NCBI RefSeq assembly: GCF_004959855.1
Contig: NZ_SPNT01000007.1
Location: 216,013-280,012 of the forward strand
Length of the DNA stretch: 64,000 nt
Direction: 5' to 3'
Origin: Nitratireductor sp. XY-223
Lineage (GTDB): Bacteria > Pseudomonadota > Alphaproteobacteria > Rhizobiales > Rhizobiaceae
The notes under the pieces were generated by a model that was not told where the DNA came from, did not search any database, and was given only the letters and a program-made list of their open reading frames with translations. A program made the position numbers and the translations under genes. Below, in pieces: positions 8,918-16,675 of the stretch (position 1 is the stretch's first letter; each line of letters begins with the position of its first letter).

Positions 8918-9655
8918 TTATTCAAGCGCGCACAGCCCGTTCAGCGCGATTTCAAACAATTGCCCTTCGCCGCGTGCGAGCGCCTCGGGATCCAGTTTTT
9001 CCTGCGTCAGCGCGTCCACCGTTCCGAGGCACAGCGTGGCGCAGGCGACATCGAGCGCGGCGGCGGCGGCCAGCAGTCCCGACGTTTCCATGTCGACCGC
9101 CAGGACACCCCTTTTCTTGAGCAGTTCCTTGTTGGCGGCGGCGCGTTCACGGCCGGCCGCGTCTATGCCGAACATGTCGCGGTAAAACGCGTCGTAGGTG
9201 GCATAAATGCCGTCCCGCACATTTTGCCCGGCTGCCTTCGCGGCCCCGTGAAGGGCATCGATCAGGCCGGCGTCCGCCGGATAGGGTGCATCGCCTGCAA
9301 GATAGGACGGGGATGTGCCGTCGAAGCCGAGGGCGGCGCTGCTGATGACGAAATCGCCGCCACGCGCCGGCGGAAAATACATGGCCGTTCCGATCCTCAG
9401 GAACCGCCTGATACCGAGATCGGCAAGTTCGTGCAGCACGATCGTGGCGATCGGTGCGCCCATGCCGAAGGCGGCAACCGTCAGGGCCCTGCCCCGGAAA
9501 CTTCCGGTGACGGATTTGAGCCCGCGCGACACGGGCAGGAACCGCGGCGCCTCCAGCAGTTTCGCGATGCGGTCCACCCGGTCCGGGTCGCCGATCAGCA
9601 CGGCGCGGTCGCCTACATCATCGGCCGAATATCCGAGGTACCAGGCCTTCTTCAT
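8918..9655 (-). CDS. Nucleoside phosphorylase (uridine/purine phosphorylase-type)
   Basis: 245 residues of the PNP_UDP_1 family, which cleaves nucleosides with phosphate to base and ribose-1-phosphate. LIGDPDRVDRIAKLLE is the phosphate-binding GDPxR motif near the N-terminus, RIGTAM follows, and VLAVDMETSGLLAAAAAL corresponds to the V-x-M-E-t ribose-binding segment. The ATG overlaps the stop of the PfkB kinase gene as ATGA; a longer frame upstream lies within that gene and is rejected. Placed between a nucleoside-type importer and a kinase, it should act on the imported nucleoside in the cytoplasm. The base specificity cannot be read from sequence. Confidence 0.9.
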   Translation of the reverse strand: MKKAWYLGYSADDVGDRAVLIGDPDRVDRIAKLLEAPRFLPVSRGLKSVTGSFRGRALTVAAFGMGAPIATIVLHELADLGIRRFLRIGTAMYFPPARGGDFVISSAALGFDGTSPSYLAGDAPYPADAGLIDALHGAAKAAGQNVRDGIYATYDAFYRDMFGIDAAGRERAAANKELLKKRGVLAVDMETSGLLAAAAALDVACATLCLGTVDALTQEKLDPEALARGEGQLFEIALNGLCALE

Positions 9656-10497
9656 GGGATTTGCCTTTCCAGCCGCCGTTTCAGCATCTTTCGCGCCATA
9701 TCGAGGCCGATCTGCACCGCTGCGCGCGGATCCGTTGTCCCCGCCATTTCGGCGGCCACGAACCCGCCGGCCAGCGTGTCGCCCGCGCCGGTCGTGTCGC
9801 GGACGGGCAGCGGCACCACCTTCAGCGATTGCACCTGGCCGTTGCGTTCGACGGTAATCCCGTCCGGCCCGCGCGTCTCGACGATGAGTGTGTCGCGCCC
9901 TACGTCCCAGACGAGGCCGCGCTCCGAACTGTTGCAGAATATGACGTCGGCGATGTCCGAGATCTGCGCGCAGATATCGGGGGTGAAGCAGCGCGCATCG
10001 TTCTTGACCACCCAGTAAAGCCGGGCATCCCTGTTCCGGCACGCGAGTATCTCCCGCGTCAGGTGCGGCGGCCCGACCGAGATGCACAGATGGGTCGCCG
10101 ACCCGATGAGACCGCGCTGGGCCTCGGTCAGTTCCTCGTCGCCGGCAAACACCGGATCGAACAGGCAGGCGCAGGTGCCGTCATCCTGATAGGCAAGGAT
10201 CGCCGTCGGCGCACGTGGCGACGGCAGTCGGGCGATCCCGCGTGTGTCCGCGCCGGCATTGTCCAGCGTCTCGACATAATGCTCGCTCTCGGCACCGGTG
10301 CCGACCCAGGTGACGGGCAAAACGGGCCCGCTTCTTCCGGCCACCGCCAGCGCCATATAGGCGGGACATCCGCCGATGCGCGGCCAGGCAGCCGGGTCGC
10401 GGTGGTCGATCAGCGTCGTCTGATCGCCGCCGATCTGTCCGGCAAGGCCGACCGGGTAGTCGAGGCTGGCATAGCCGGTGACCGCCAGCATGGTCAT
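9652..10497 (-). CDS. PfkB-family carbohydrate/nucleoside kinase
   Basis: 281 residues with ribokinase-family ends: AVTGYASLDYPVGLAG at the N-terminus, IGGCPAYMALAVAG as the substrate-binding glycine region, and PVRDTTGAGDTLAGGFVAAEMAG with the catalytic aspartate of D-T-x-G-A-G-D. It overlaps the cysteine hydrolase and phosphorylase genes by ATGA on both sides. It may phosphorylate ribose, a nucleoside or a modified sugar. The near-complete set of transporter, phosphorylase and kinase genes argues for nucleoside salvage. Confidence 0.92.
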   Translation of the reverse strand: MTMLAVTGYASLDYPVGLAGQIGGDQTTLIDHRDPAAWPRIGGCPAYMALAVAGRSGPVLPVTWVGTGAESEHYVETLDNAGADTRGIARLPSPRAPTAILAYQDDGTCACLFDPVFAGDEELTEAQRGLIGSATHLCISVGPPHLTREILACRNRDARLYWVVKNDARCFTPDICAQISDIADVIFCNSSERGLVWDVGRDTLIVETRGPDGITVERNGQVQSLKVVPLPVRDTTGAGDTLAGGFVAAEMAGTTDPRAAVQIGLDMARKMLKRRLERQIP

Positions 10498-11048
10498 GAC
10501 AGCATCTCCACCGCCTCGTCCGTTGAGACCAGACGGCCCATATAGCGCTCCATGTCCTCCAACGACGCTTTCGCAAGGTGGTCCCGGTTCGAATTTGTCG
10601 CGTCCTTGACGACGCAGACCTCAAAACCGTTGGCAAAGGCATCCTGCGCGGTCGCCCGGACGCAGACATTGGTCTTCACCCCGCACAGCACCACCTGCTC
10701 CACCGCCTGCTCATTGAGAAACAGCGCCAGCTCGGTTGCGAAGAAGGCACTGAAGCGCCGTTTGACGATCTCGATTTCATGGCGCTTTCCGGTCGGGCCG
10801 AATCCGTCGAAATACGCGGCGTTGAAACCGCCGCTCACGCAGTGGCGCGGCAGCCGCTTCTGCTCGAAATCCTCAAAACCGTCGCGGTGCCGGTCGGCAA
10901 CATGCACGACCGGTGTGCGCGAGGCTCCGGCAGCGGCGATGAGACGCTTGACGTTGCCTGTCACATCGGCGGCCGCCGGATAATAATTCTCGCCGTCCGG
11001 GTGCAGGAAGGAGTTCTGCATGTCGATTACGATGAGTGCCGACTTCAT
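10494..11048 (-). CDS. Isochorismatase-family cysteine hydrolase (nicotinamidase-like)
   Basis: 184 residues. The Asp-Lys-Cys triad can be read: Asp in ALIVIDMQNSF, Lys in IEIVKRRFSAFFATEL, and Cys in LCGVKTNVCVRATAQDAF, which includes the usual T-N-x-C bend. The family contains nicotinamidases and ureidoacrylate or carbamoyl amidohydrolases. The start overlaps the permease stop as ATGA; the open frame to 11201 lies in the permease gene. Together with a nucleoside phosphorylase it could hydrolyse an amide on the released base, for example nicotinamide or a ring-opened pyrimidine. That substrate is inference. Confidence 0.9.
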   Translation of the reverse strand: MKSALIVIDMQNSFLHPDGENYYPAAADVTGNVKRLIAAAGASRTPVVHVADRHRDGFEDFEQKRLPRHCVSGGFNAAYFDGFGPTGKRHEIEIVKRRFSAFFATELALFLNEQAVEQVVLCGVKTNVCVRATAQDAFANGFEVCVVKDATNSNRDHLAKASLEDMERYMGRLVSTDEAVEMLS

Positions 11049-11944
11049 GGGGCCACAGCCTTTCTGCGATGATTGCGCCATCCTGCGATACACAGTGCGA
11101 CGAGTACCATGAGATAGGGTATCGTGCCGATGAGCTTCGGCGGCAGACCCGCCGTCTGCATGCGGATCTGGGTGGCGTCGAGGAAACCGAACAGCAGGCA
11201 CACCAAGGCGGTCGCGATCGGCCGGTCGCGGCCGAAATAGAATGCTGCCAGCGCGATAAAGCCGCGGCCCGCCGTCAGCCCCTCATTGAACAGGCCGATG
11301 GAGGCCAACGCCAGGTGGGCGCCGCCGAGTCCGGAGAAGAAACCGGCGAACGCGGTTGAAAAATCCTGCACATTGCGGCCCGATATGCCCATCGCACGGG
11401 CCACTTGCGGCGCGTTGCCGGTGGCGCGCACCCAAAGGCCGATGCGCGTGTTCGCCAGCAAAAACGGCAGCGCGAAGACGGTCAGCCAGGCAAAAACGGT
11501 CAGCGGCTCCAGCTCCGACAGCGCAAGTCCGAACAGCGGAATCGACGACACGGAATCAGGCAGGAATTTCGGCAGCAGCTGCACGTCGGGAAGCCGCAGC
11601 GTGCCGCTGGAATCGTAGACCCAGTTGAGCACGAAACCGATCAGGCCGGCGACCAGAACATTCAGGCCGAGCCCGGCGACGATCATGTTGGCGTTGGCCC
11701 GGGTGATCACCAGGGAGAACAGATAGCCGATGACGGCGCCCGCGACAGCGGCCGCGACGACGGCAAAGAACCAGCCGCCGGTCATCGAAGAGACGATGAC
11801 CGCGACGAAGGCGCCGGCGAGCATCTTGGCATCGAGCGCGATATTGACGATGCCGCCCTGGCGATTGACCAGGCCGCCCATCGCCGCGAGCAGGATGGGT
11901 GTCGTCAGCGTCAGCGACGCGGCAATGACCTGGTCGATGATCAT
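11045..11944 (-). CDS. Nucleoside-type ABC transporter permease (second of pair)
   Basis: 299 residues, a polytopic inner-membrane protein of the BPD_transp_2 (RbsC/YufQ) class. The signature LLAAMGGLVNRQGGIVNIALDAKMLAGAFVAV is characteristic of the shorter permease of BMP-dependent nucleoside transporters, and several hydrophobic spans follow (about 8). TAGLPPKLIGTIPYLMVLVAL ends the protein in the usual way. The start at 11944 overlaps the first permease gene by ATGA; five codons of extra frame upstream are ignored. Confidence 0.93.
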   Translation of the reverse strand: MIIDQVIAASLTLTTPILLAAMGGLVNRQGGIVNIALDAKMLAGAFVAVIVSSMTGGWFFAVVAAAVAGAVIGYLFSLVITRANANMIVAGLGLNVLVAGLIGFVLNWVYDSSGTLRLPDVQLLPKFLPDSVSSIPLFGLALSELEPLTVFAWLTVFALPFLLANTRIGLWVRATGNAPQVARAMGISGRNVQDFSTAFAGFFSGLGGAHLALASIGLFNEGLTAGRGFIALAAFYFGRDRPIATALVCLLFGFLDATQIRMQTAGLPPKLIGTIPYLMVLVALCIAGWRNHRRKAVAP

Positions 11945-13005
11945 CGGCGCGCCCTCCACCGCGAGAGGCTGATCCGGCCGAGTTCGACAACCGCGAAGAT
12001 CATCACTGTGCCTTCGATGATGTTGACGATATCAAGGGGGATATCGGAGAAGAGCTGGACGGTGGTGCCGGCAGAGGCCAGCGCGCCGAACAGCACCGCG
12101 CCGAGGAAGATCCCGACGGCGTTGTTGCGGCCGAGCAGCGCGACCGCCATCCCGGTGAAGCCGTAACCGGGCGAAAAGCCGTCGGCAAACCGGTGCAGCT
12201 GGCCAAGCGCGTGGGATCCGCCACCGAGGCCGGAAATGACGCCCGAAAGTACCATCACCAAGATGATGGTCGCCGGTATTGAAATGCCGACGGCACTCGA
12301 AAAACGCTTGCTCTGGCCGACCAGCGCGGCCTCGAAACCCGAAGGCGTCCGGCGTGCCCATATGCCGTAAAGGACAACGACCAAAATGCCGACCAGAAAG
12401 CCCGCGTGCAGGGTCGATGGCGGCAGCAGCCGCGGCAGCTGCGCCGCCTCGTGGACCAGCGGCGTGACGTTGTTTCCGGAGATCTCGGAAAGCAGCGGAC
12501 CGTTAACGAGGTATCCCGTGATGCCGAAGGCGACGAAGTTCAGCATCAGCGTCGAGACGACCTCGTCGACCTCGTAGCGCGCCAGCAGGAAGCCCGGAAC
12601 ATAGAGCCAGATCGCCGAGACGATGGCGGCAAAGCCGAATGCGAGCGGTATGAGCGTGGGGCCCAGCGCAGCCGGAAGGGTGAAGCCGATGAACGCGGCG
12701 CAAAGTCCGCCAACGACGAATGCGCCCTCAACACCCACATTGAAGACGCCGGAACGGAAACAGATCGCGGTGGCGACCCCGGTGAAGAGCAGCGGCGTGG
12801 CGGCGGACAGCGTCGCCGCGATGCGCCGCTGCGTGCCGAAGGATTCGGCGAACATCAGCGCGAAGACGTCGATCGGGTTCTCACCGATGAGCAACAGCAC
12901 GAACGCGGCCACCACAAGGGCCACGAGGAAGGGAAAGGCGAGGCCGACGCCCCTGTCGAGCCAGCCCTCGAAAAGCGGTCGCCGGATGCTTGCCTCTTCA
13001 GCCAT
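11941..13005 (-). CDS. Nucleoside-type ABC transporter permease (first of pair)
   Basis: 354 residues, the longer permease of the BMP-type pair (YufP-like). Hydrophobic spans begin at about residue 20; ATPLLFTGVATAICFRSGVFNVGVEGAFVVGGL is the family signature, and GYGFTGMAVALLGRNNAVGIFLGAVLFGAL lies near the cytoplasmic ATPase-contact loop. It overlaps the ATPase gene by 8 nt (ATGGCTGA) and the second permease by ATGA. With genes at 11045, 12998 and 14645 it forms a complete importer. Confidence 0.93.
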   Translation of the reverse strand: MAEEASIRRPLFEGWLDRGVGLAFPFLVALVVAAFVLLLIGENPIDVFALMFAESFGTQRRIAATLSAATPLLFTGVATAICFRSGVFNVGVEGAFVVGGLCAAFIGFTLPAALGPTLIPLAFGFAAIVSAIWLYVPGFLLARYEVDEVVSTLMLNFVAFGITGYLVNGPLLSEISGNNVTPLVHEAAQLPRLLPPSTLHAGFLVGILVVVLYGIWARRTPSGFEAALVGQSKRFSSAVGISIPATIILVMVLSGVISGLGGGSHALGQLHRFADGFSPGYGFTGMAVALLGRNNAVGIFLGAVLFGALASAGTTVQLFSDIPLDIVNIIEGTVMIFAVVELGRISLSRWRARR

Positions 13006-14584
13006 CGCCCGCTCCCTGCATCACCATCAGCCTTCCGATCCGGCCGATATCGGCATCCGCGGCACTTGTCTCGCCGACGATCGCCCCGTCCGCCATCACA
13101 AGAATGCGATCCGACAGGGACAGGATTTCATCGAGTTCTTCCGAAACCAGCAGCACCGATCCGCCGGAGGCGCGAAACTCGGACAGAATGCCGTGGATGG
13201 CGGCAATGCCCACAAGATCGACGCCCCGGGTCGGCTGCGAGACAATCAGAAGGCCGGGCTTGGAAGCGATTTCCCGCGCAAAGACCAGCCGCTGCTGATT
13301 GCCGCCGGAAAGGTCGCCGGCGGCGTCGCCGAGCCCGCCGTAGCGCACGCCGATGAAGGCGAGGCGCTCCTCGGCAACGCGACGCATGGCGCCCCGGTCG
13401 AAGAAGCTGCCCTTGCGCACCGGCGGCTTGCGCTGGCTGCCGGCGATCACATTGGCTTCCACCGATGCTTCCAGCGCCAGGCCCTCGTGCCGCCGGTCGG
13501 CGCTCACATAGCCCATGCCGAGGGTGCGCCTTTGCCGGTTGGACAGATGCGTGATGTCCTGTCCGGCGAACGAAACCGTGCCGCCGTCAACCGCGCGCAG
13601 TCCGACAAGGCACTCGACCAGTTCGTTCTGCCCGTTGCCGCTGACGCCAGCGAGGCCGACGATCTCGCCGGCGCGGACGTTAAAGTCGACACCGTGCAGC
13701 GGATGGGATTTTTCGACGACCGGCGTGGTCAGGCCCCTGACCTCCATCACGACGTCTCCCGAAACACCGTGCCGGGTTTCCGGCGTCGCGGCGGCTACCG
13801 GAAGGGCGCCCTGCCCGCCGACCATGTGGCCGGCGATCGTGCCGGCGTCGGTGTCGGCAACCAAGCTGCAATACTGCACCTCGCCGCGCCGGATGACGGT
13901 GACCCGGTCGGCCAGCGCCATCACTTCTCTCAGCTTGTGGCTGATGAACAGGATGGTGGTGCCGTTGTCGCGCAGGCTTTTTAAGAGTTCGAACAGGTCA
14001 TCGACCTGTTGCGGCGCCAGGACGGCGGTCGGCTCATCAAGGATGAGAATGCGCGTGCCGCGTCTCAAAAGCCGGATGATCTCAACAAATTGCTGGATAT
14101 GGACGGGCGTGTTGCGGGCCGTGCGGCTCCAGTCGACATGGGCCGCTGTTTCCCGCGCCAGCCGCTCGCCGGATTCGAGCGCTGCGCGCCAGTCGATCGG
14201 CGACGCCGGACCGAGGGTGCGTGTGACGGGCTCGTCTCCAAGCACCAGGTTTTCAAGCAGCGTGAGATCGGGCGCCAGCATGAATTCCTGGTGCACCATG
14301 CCGATGCCGAGCGCGAACGCCCTTTGCGGGCCGGTCAGTTCGACCGGCCTGTCGTCAACGACGATGCGGCCGCTGTCGGGCTGCTCGATGCCCTGCAGGA
14401 TGCGCATGAGCGTCGACTTTCCGGCGCCGTTCTCACCGACAATGGCGTGGATTTCGCCGGGCGCGACGGCGATCGATACATCGCGGTTGGCCTCGACACT
14501 GCCGTAGCGCTTGCAAATCCCTTCGGCGCCAAGCCGCACGGAGACCTTTTTCGGATCTTCTGGCAGCGCGTTCTCAACGTTCAT
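12998..14584 (-). CDS. Nucleoside-type ABC transporter ATPase (two fused nucleotide-binding domains)
   Basis: 528 residues with two ABC modules, as in RbsA/YufO. The first has a full Walker A (GENGAGKST), a Walker B (RILILDEPTAVL) and an H-loop (LFISHKLREV). The second has a degenerate Walker A (GVSGNGQNELVE) but a strong signature LSGGNQQRLVFAREIA and QPTRGVD, the known asymmetric pattern of this group. The ATG at 14584 is preferred; a GTG at 14602 would add six residues. A GC-rich hairpin separates it from the binding-protein gene upstream. Confidence 0.93.
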   Translation of the reverse strand: MNVENALPEDPKKVSVRLGAEGICKRYGSVEANRDVSIAVAPGEIHAIVGENGAGKSTLMRILQGIEQPDSGRIVVDDRPVELTGPQRAFALGIGMVHQEFMLAPDLTLLENLVLGDEPVTRTLGPASPIDWRAALESGERLARETAAHVDWSRTARNTPVHIQQFVEIIRLLRRGTRILILDEPTAVLAPQQVDDLFELLKSLRDNGTTILFISHKLREVMALADRVTVIRRGEVQYCSLVADTDAGTIAGHMVGGQGALPVAAATPETRHGVSGDVVMEVRGLTTPVVEKSHPLHGVDFNVRAGEIVGLAGVSGNGQNELVECLVGLRAVDGGTVSFAGQDITHLSNRQRRTLGMGYVSADRRHEGLALEASVEANVIAGSQRKPPVRKGSFFDRGAMRRVAEERLAFIGVRYGGLGDAAGDLSGGNQQRLVFAREIASKPGLLIVSQPTRGVDLVGIAAIHGILSEFRASGGSVLLVSEELDEILSLSDRILVMADGAIVGETSAADADIGRIGRLMVMQGAGDG

Positions 14585-14606
14585 CGAACATCTTTCGGAC
14601 ACGGAC

Positions 14607-14626
14607 GGGGCGGCCGAGGCCGCCCC
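14607..14626 (-). promoter_or_regulatory. Intercistronic hairpin after binding-protein gene
   Basis: Perfect inverted repeat with arms GGGGCGGCC and GGCCGCCCC separated by two bases (the real loop would be 6-8 nt). It lies between the BMP binding-protein stop (14645) and the ATPase start (14584). No U-run follows, so it is probably an RNA-stabilising or attenuating stem rather than a full terminator. Confidence 0.7.
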
Positions 14627-14644
14627 GAACCGCGCTTGGGAGGC

Positions 14645-15679
14645 TTACTGGAAGAAGTCCGGATAGCCCTGGGTCGAAACATCCCAGACTTCGATCTTGC
14701 CGTCGATGATTTCGGCCTTCATGGCCTCGACCTTTTCGACATAGGCGGCCGGGATCATGTCCTTGGTATGCTTCATGTCGGACAGCGCGACGCCGTTTTG
14801 CGCGAGTCCGAAATCCATCACTTCACCGCCAGGGAACTTGCCATCGGCGTAGTTGTTGATGATGTCTTCCACGGCGACATCCACCCGCTTGATCATGCTG
14901 GTCAGCACATTGCCGGGCGCCATGCCGTCCTGGTCGGTGTCGACGCCGATGGCATAGGCGCCGGCGGCCTTGGCGGCCTCGATGATGCCGATACCGGTGC
15001 CGCCCGCGACCTGATAGACGATGTCCGCGCCTTCATCGAACATGGCCTTGGCCATCTGCTGGCCCTTGGCCGGGTCGCCGAAGGAATCGGAATAGGCGAC
15101 CTTGACCTCGATATCGGGATTGATGGCCTTGGCACCCTGGATATAGCCGACGATGAACTTGTCGATCCCCGGCGCCTTTACGCCGCCGATGACGCCGATG
15201 ATTGGCTTGCCGTTGATCCCCTTGATGGATTCGTCGGTCGTGACCTGGGCGGCCAAGGCGCCGGCCAGATACGAGCCCTCATGCTCGCCGAAGACCACCG
15301 ATGCGACATTGTCGCCCTTGCGGGTCTGGTTCATGATGACCCAGTTGGCCTCCGGATAGTCGACGGCGAGTTTTTCCATCGGCTCGCCGTGGATCCATTC
15401 AAGGCTGATCACCAGCCCGAAACCGCCGTCGGCGGCGCGGCGCATGATCTCCTCGCCCTGGGCCGCGACATCCTTCGATTCGATCGGGCGTCCCTCGATG
15501 CCGGTGTTTTTCAATCCCGCCTGGAAGCCGGCATTGGCGGTGTCGTTCCACGAGCCGTCGCCGAGACCGCCCTGGGCTATGATCAGGGCGGCCGGCGCCA
15601 CGTCGGCGGCCTGCGCCGATACCGACAGGCCCACTCCCATTGCGGCCAATCCGCAGGCGATCGCTGTTGCTTTCAACAT
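14645..15679 (-). CDS. BMP-family (PnrA-like) substrate-binding lipoprotein/periplasmic protein
   Basis: 344 residues. A signal peptide (MLKATAIACGLAAMGVGLSVSAQA|AD) lacks a clear lipobox Cys at the cleavage point, so a soluble periplasmic form is likely. The mature part matches the BMP/PnrA fold: LIIAQGGLGDGSWNDTANAGFQAGL, then VASVVFGEHEGSYLAGALAA, VIGGVKAPGIDKFIVGYIQGAK and VDTDQDGM. These proteins bind purine or pyrimidine nucleosides. AGGAGG lies 7 nt upstream of ATG 15679 and is itself within the end of the GntR gene, whose stop is 1 nt away. First structural gene of the nucleoside operon. Confidence 0.93.
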   Translation of the reverse strand: MLKATAIACGLAAMGVGLSVSAQAADVAPAALIIAQGGLGDGSWNDTANAGFQAGLKNTGIEGRPIESKDVAAQGEEIMRRAADGGFGLVISLEWIHGEPMEKLAVDYPEANWVIMNQTRKGDNVASVVFGEHEGSYLAGALAAQVTTDESIKGINGKPIIGVIGGVKAPGIDKFIVGYIQGAKAINPDIEVKVAYSDSFGDPAKGQQMAKAMFDEGADIVYQVAGGTGIGIIEAAKAAGAYAIGVDTDQDGMAPGNVLTSMIKRVDVAVEDIINNYADGKFPGGEVMDFGLAQNGVALSDMKHTKDMIPAAYVEKVEAMKAEIIDGKIEVWDVSTQGYPDFFQ

Positions 15680-15680
15680 C

Positions 15681-16502
15681 TCATTTCCTCCTGTTAACTG
15701 GATTGGACACGCGTCCGCCGAGGCTGAGGATGTTCGGCCCATCATGGTCCGCAACCTCGCTCGGTGCCGATACCAGACGCATGTCGTAGGTGTAGTACTC
15801 CCCGTGATAGACGGCCTCCACGGCCTCGACCAGCCGCCCCGATCCGTCGTAGCTGCGGCGGAAAACGACCATGACCGCCGCCGGATCGTCGAGGCCGAGA
15901 AGCAGCGTTTCCTCCGCATTCGCGATCCGGGTCGTCACACGTTCGCGGGCCTCGCGGACCTTGAAACCGGCCTCGTCAAGCGCGTGGTAAAGGGAGAACC
16001 CGCTGTCGTTCAACGCCTCTTCGTTTCGGCCGTTGAGCGCGCCGACGCGGCGCGCGACGTGGGCCGGCACGATCGACCGGTGTATGGCGCAAGGCAATCC
16101 GTCCAGCGAACGCAGCCGGCACAGATAAAGTGCAGGACCGTCGCAATCGAATTCCCTGACCTGTTCCTCGGACGCCGCCTCCAGGGCGATCAGCATTTGC
16201 TGGGACTGCTTGCCCTCGCCCGCCGCTGATTCCGTGAAGCTCAGCAGGTTTCCGGCACGGCGGTGCAGCGACGGACGTGCAACGAAACTGCCGGCACCCT
16301 GACGACGGTGCACGATACCGTCGCTGACGAGTTGTTCGATGGCGCGCACGACCGTGCCCCGGCTGACGCCGTGATCGGCACAGAGCTGGGCTTCACTCGG
16401 CAGGCGGTCGCCGGGCTTGAAGGCGCCGTGCGCGATCCTGCTTCGCAGATCGTCGGCGAGCATGAGGTAGCGCGGCTGGGCAAGATGTCTCTGCATGGAC
16501 AC
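15681..16502 (-). CDS. GntR/HutC-family transcriptional regulator (UTRA domain)
   Basis: 273 residues. N-terminal winged helix (about 10-75: YLMLADDLRSRIAHGAFKPGDRLPSEAQLCADHGVSRGTVVRAIEQLVSDGIVHRRQGAGSFV) and a C-terminal UTRA ligand domain (about 105-260) with LYLCRLRSLDGLPCAIHRSIVP and DPAAVMVVFRRSYDGSGRLVEAVEAVYHGEYYTYDM. It is the promoter-proximal gene of the nucleoside operon and its stop is separated from the next ATG by 1 nt, so it is co-expressed with what it controls. The perfect palindrome at 16519-16530 is its likely autoregulatory site. The effector is probably the imported nucleoside or a breakdown product. Confidence 0.93.
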   Translation of the reverse strand: MSMQRHLAQPRYLMLADDLRSRIAHGAFKPGDRLPSEAQLCADHGVSRGTVVRAIEQLVSDGIVHRRQGAGSFVARPSLHRRAGNLLSFTESAAGEGKQSQQMLIALEAASEEQVREFDCDGPALYLCRLRSLDGLPCAIHRSIVPAHVARRVGALNGRNEEALNDSGFSLYHALDEAGFKVREARERVTTRIANAEETLLLGLDDPAAVMVVFRRSYDGSGRLVEAVEAVYHGEYYTYDMRLVSAPSEVADHDGPNILSLGGRVSNPVNRRK

Positions 16503-16518
16503 AGACTAATATGTCCAG

Positions 16519-16530
16519 TTGACTAGTCAA
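16519..16530 (-). promoter_or_regulatory. Palindromic operator candidate upstream of gntR
   Basis: Perfect 12-bp palindrome TTGACTAGTCAA, 17 nt before the GntR start codon. On the minus strand a promoter TTCAAC-N17-CATATT can be drawn through it, so a protein bound here would block transcription. GntR/HutC proteins bind short palindromes of this type; the assignment rests on position and symmetry. Confidence 0.55.
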
Positions 16531-16675
16531 GTTGAATCCCACTTTTCGGCACCGACGCTTTGCATGGACGGAACGCGGCGCTCCAAACGATAGCAGAAAG
16601 GTCTCGTATCTAATTGATATCAAAGAAAATTCGTCCATCGGACACTGCGCATGCCGCAGCGCCCGTGCGGTGTTG

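Noticed and set aside
14607..14626. GC-rich stem as a rho-independent terminator
   Set aside because: No U-run follows this stem or the other three, and translation of the operon continues downstream.
14009..15697. 562-codon open frame on the plus strand
   Set aside because: Antisense to the BMP protein and ATPase genes, both with strong motifs.
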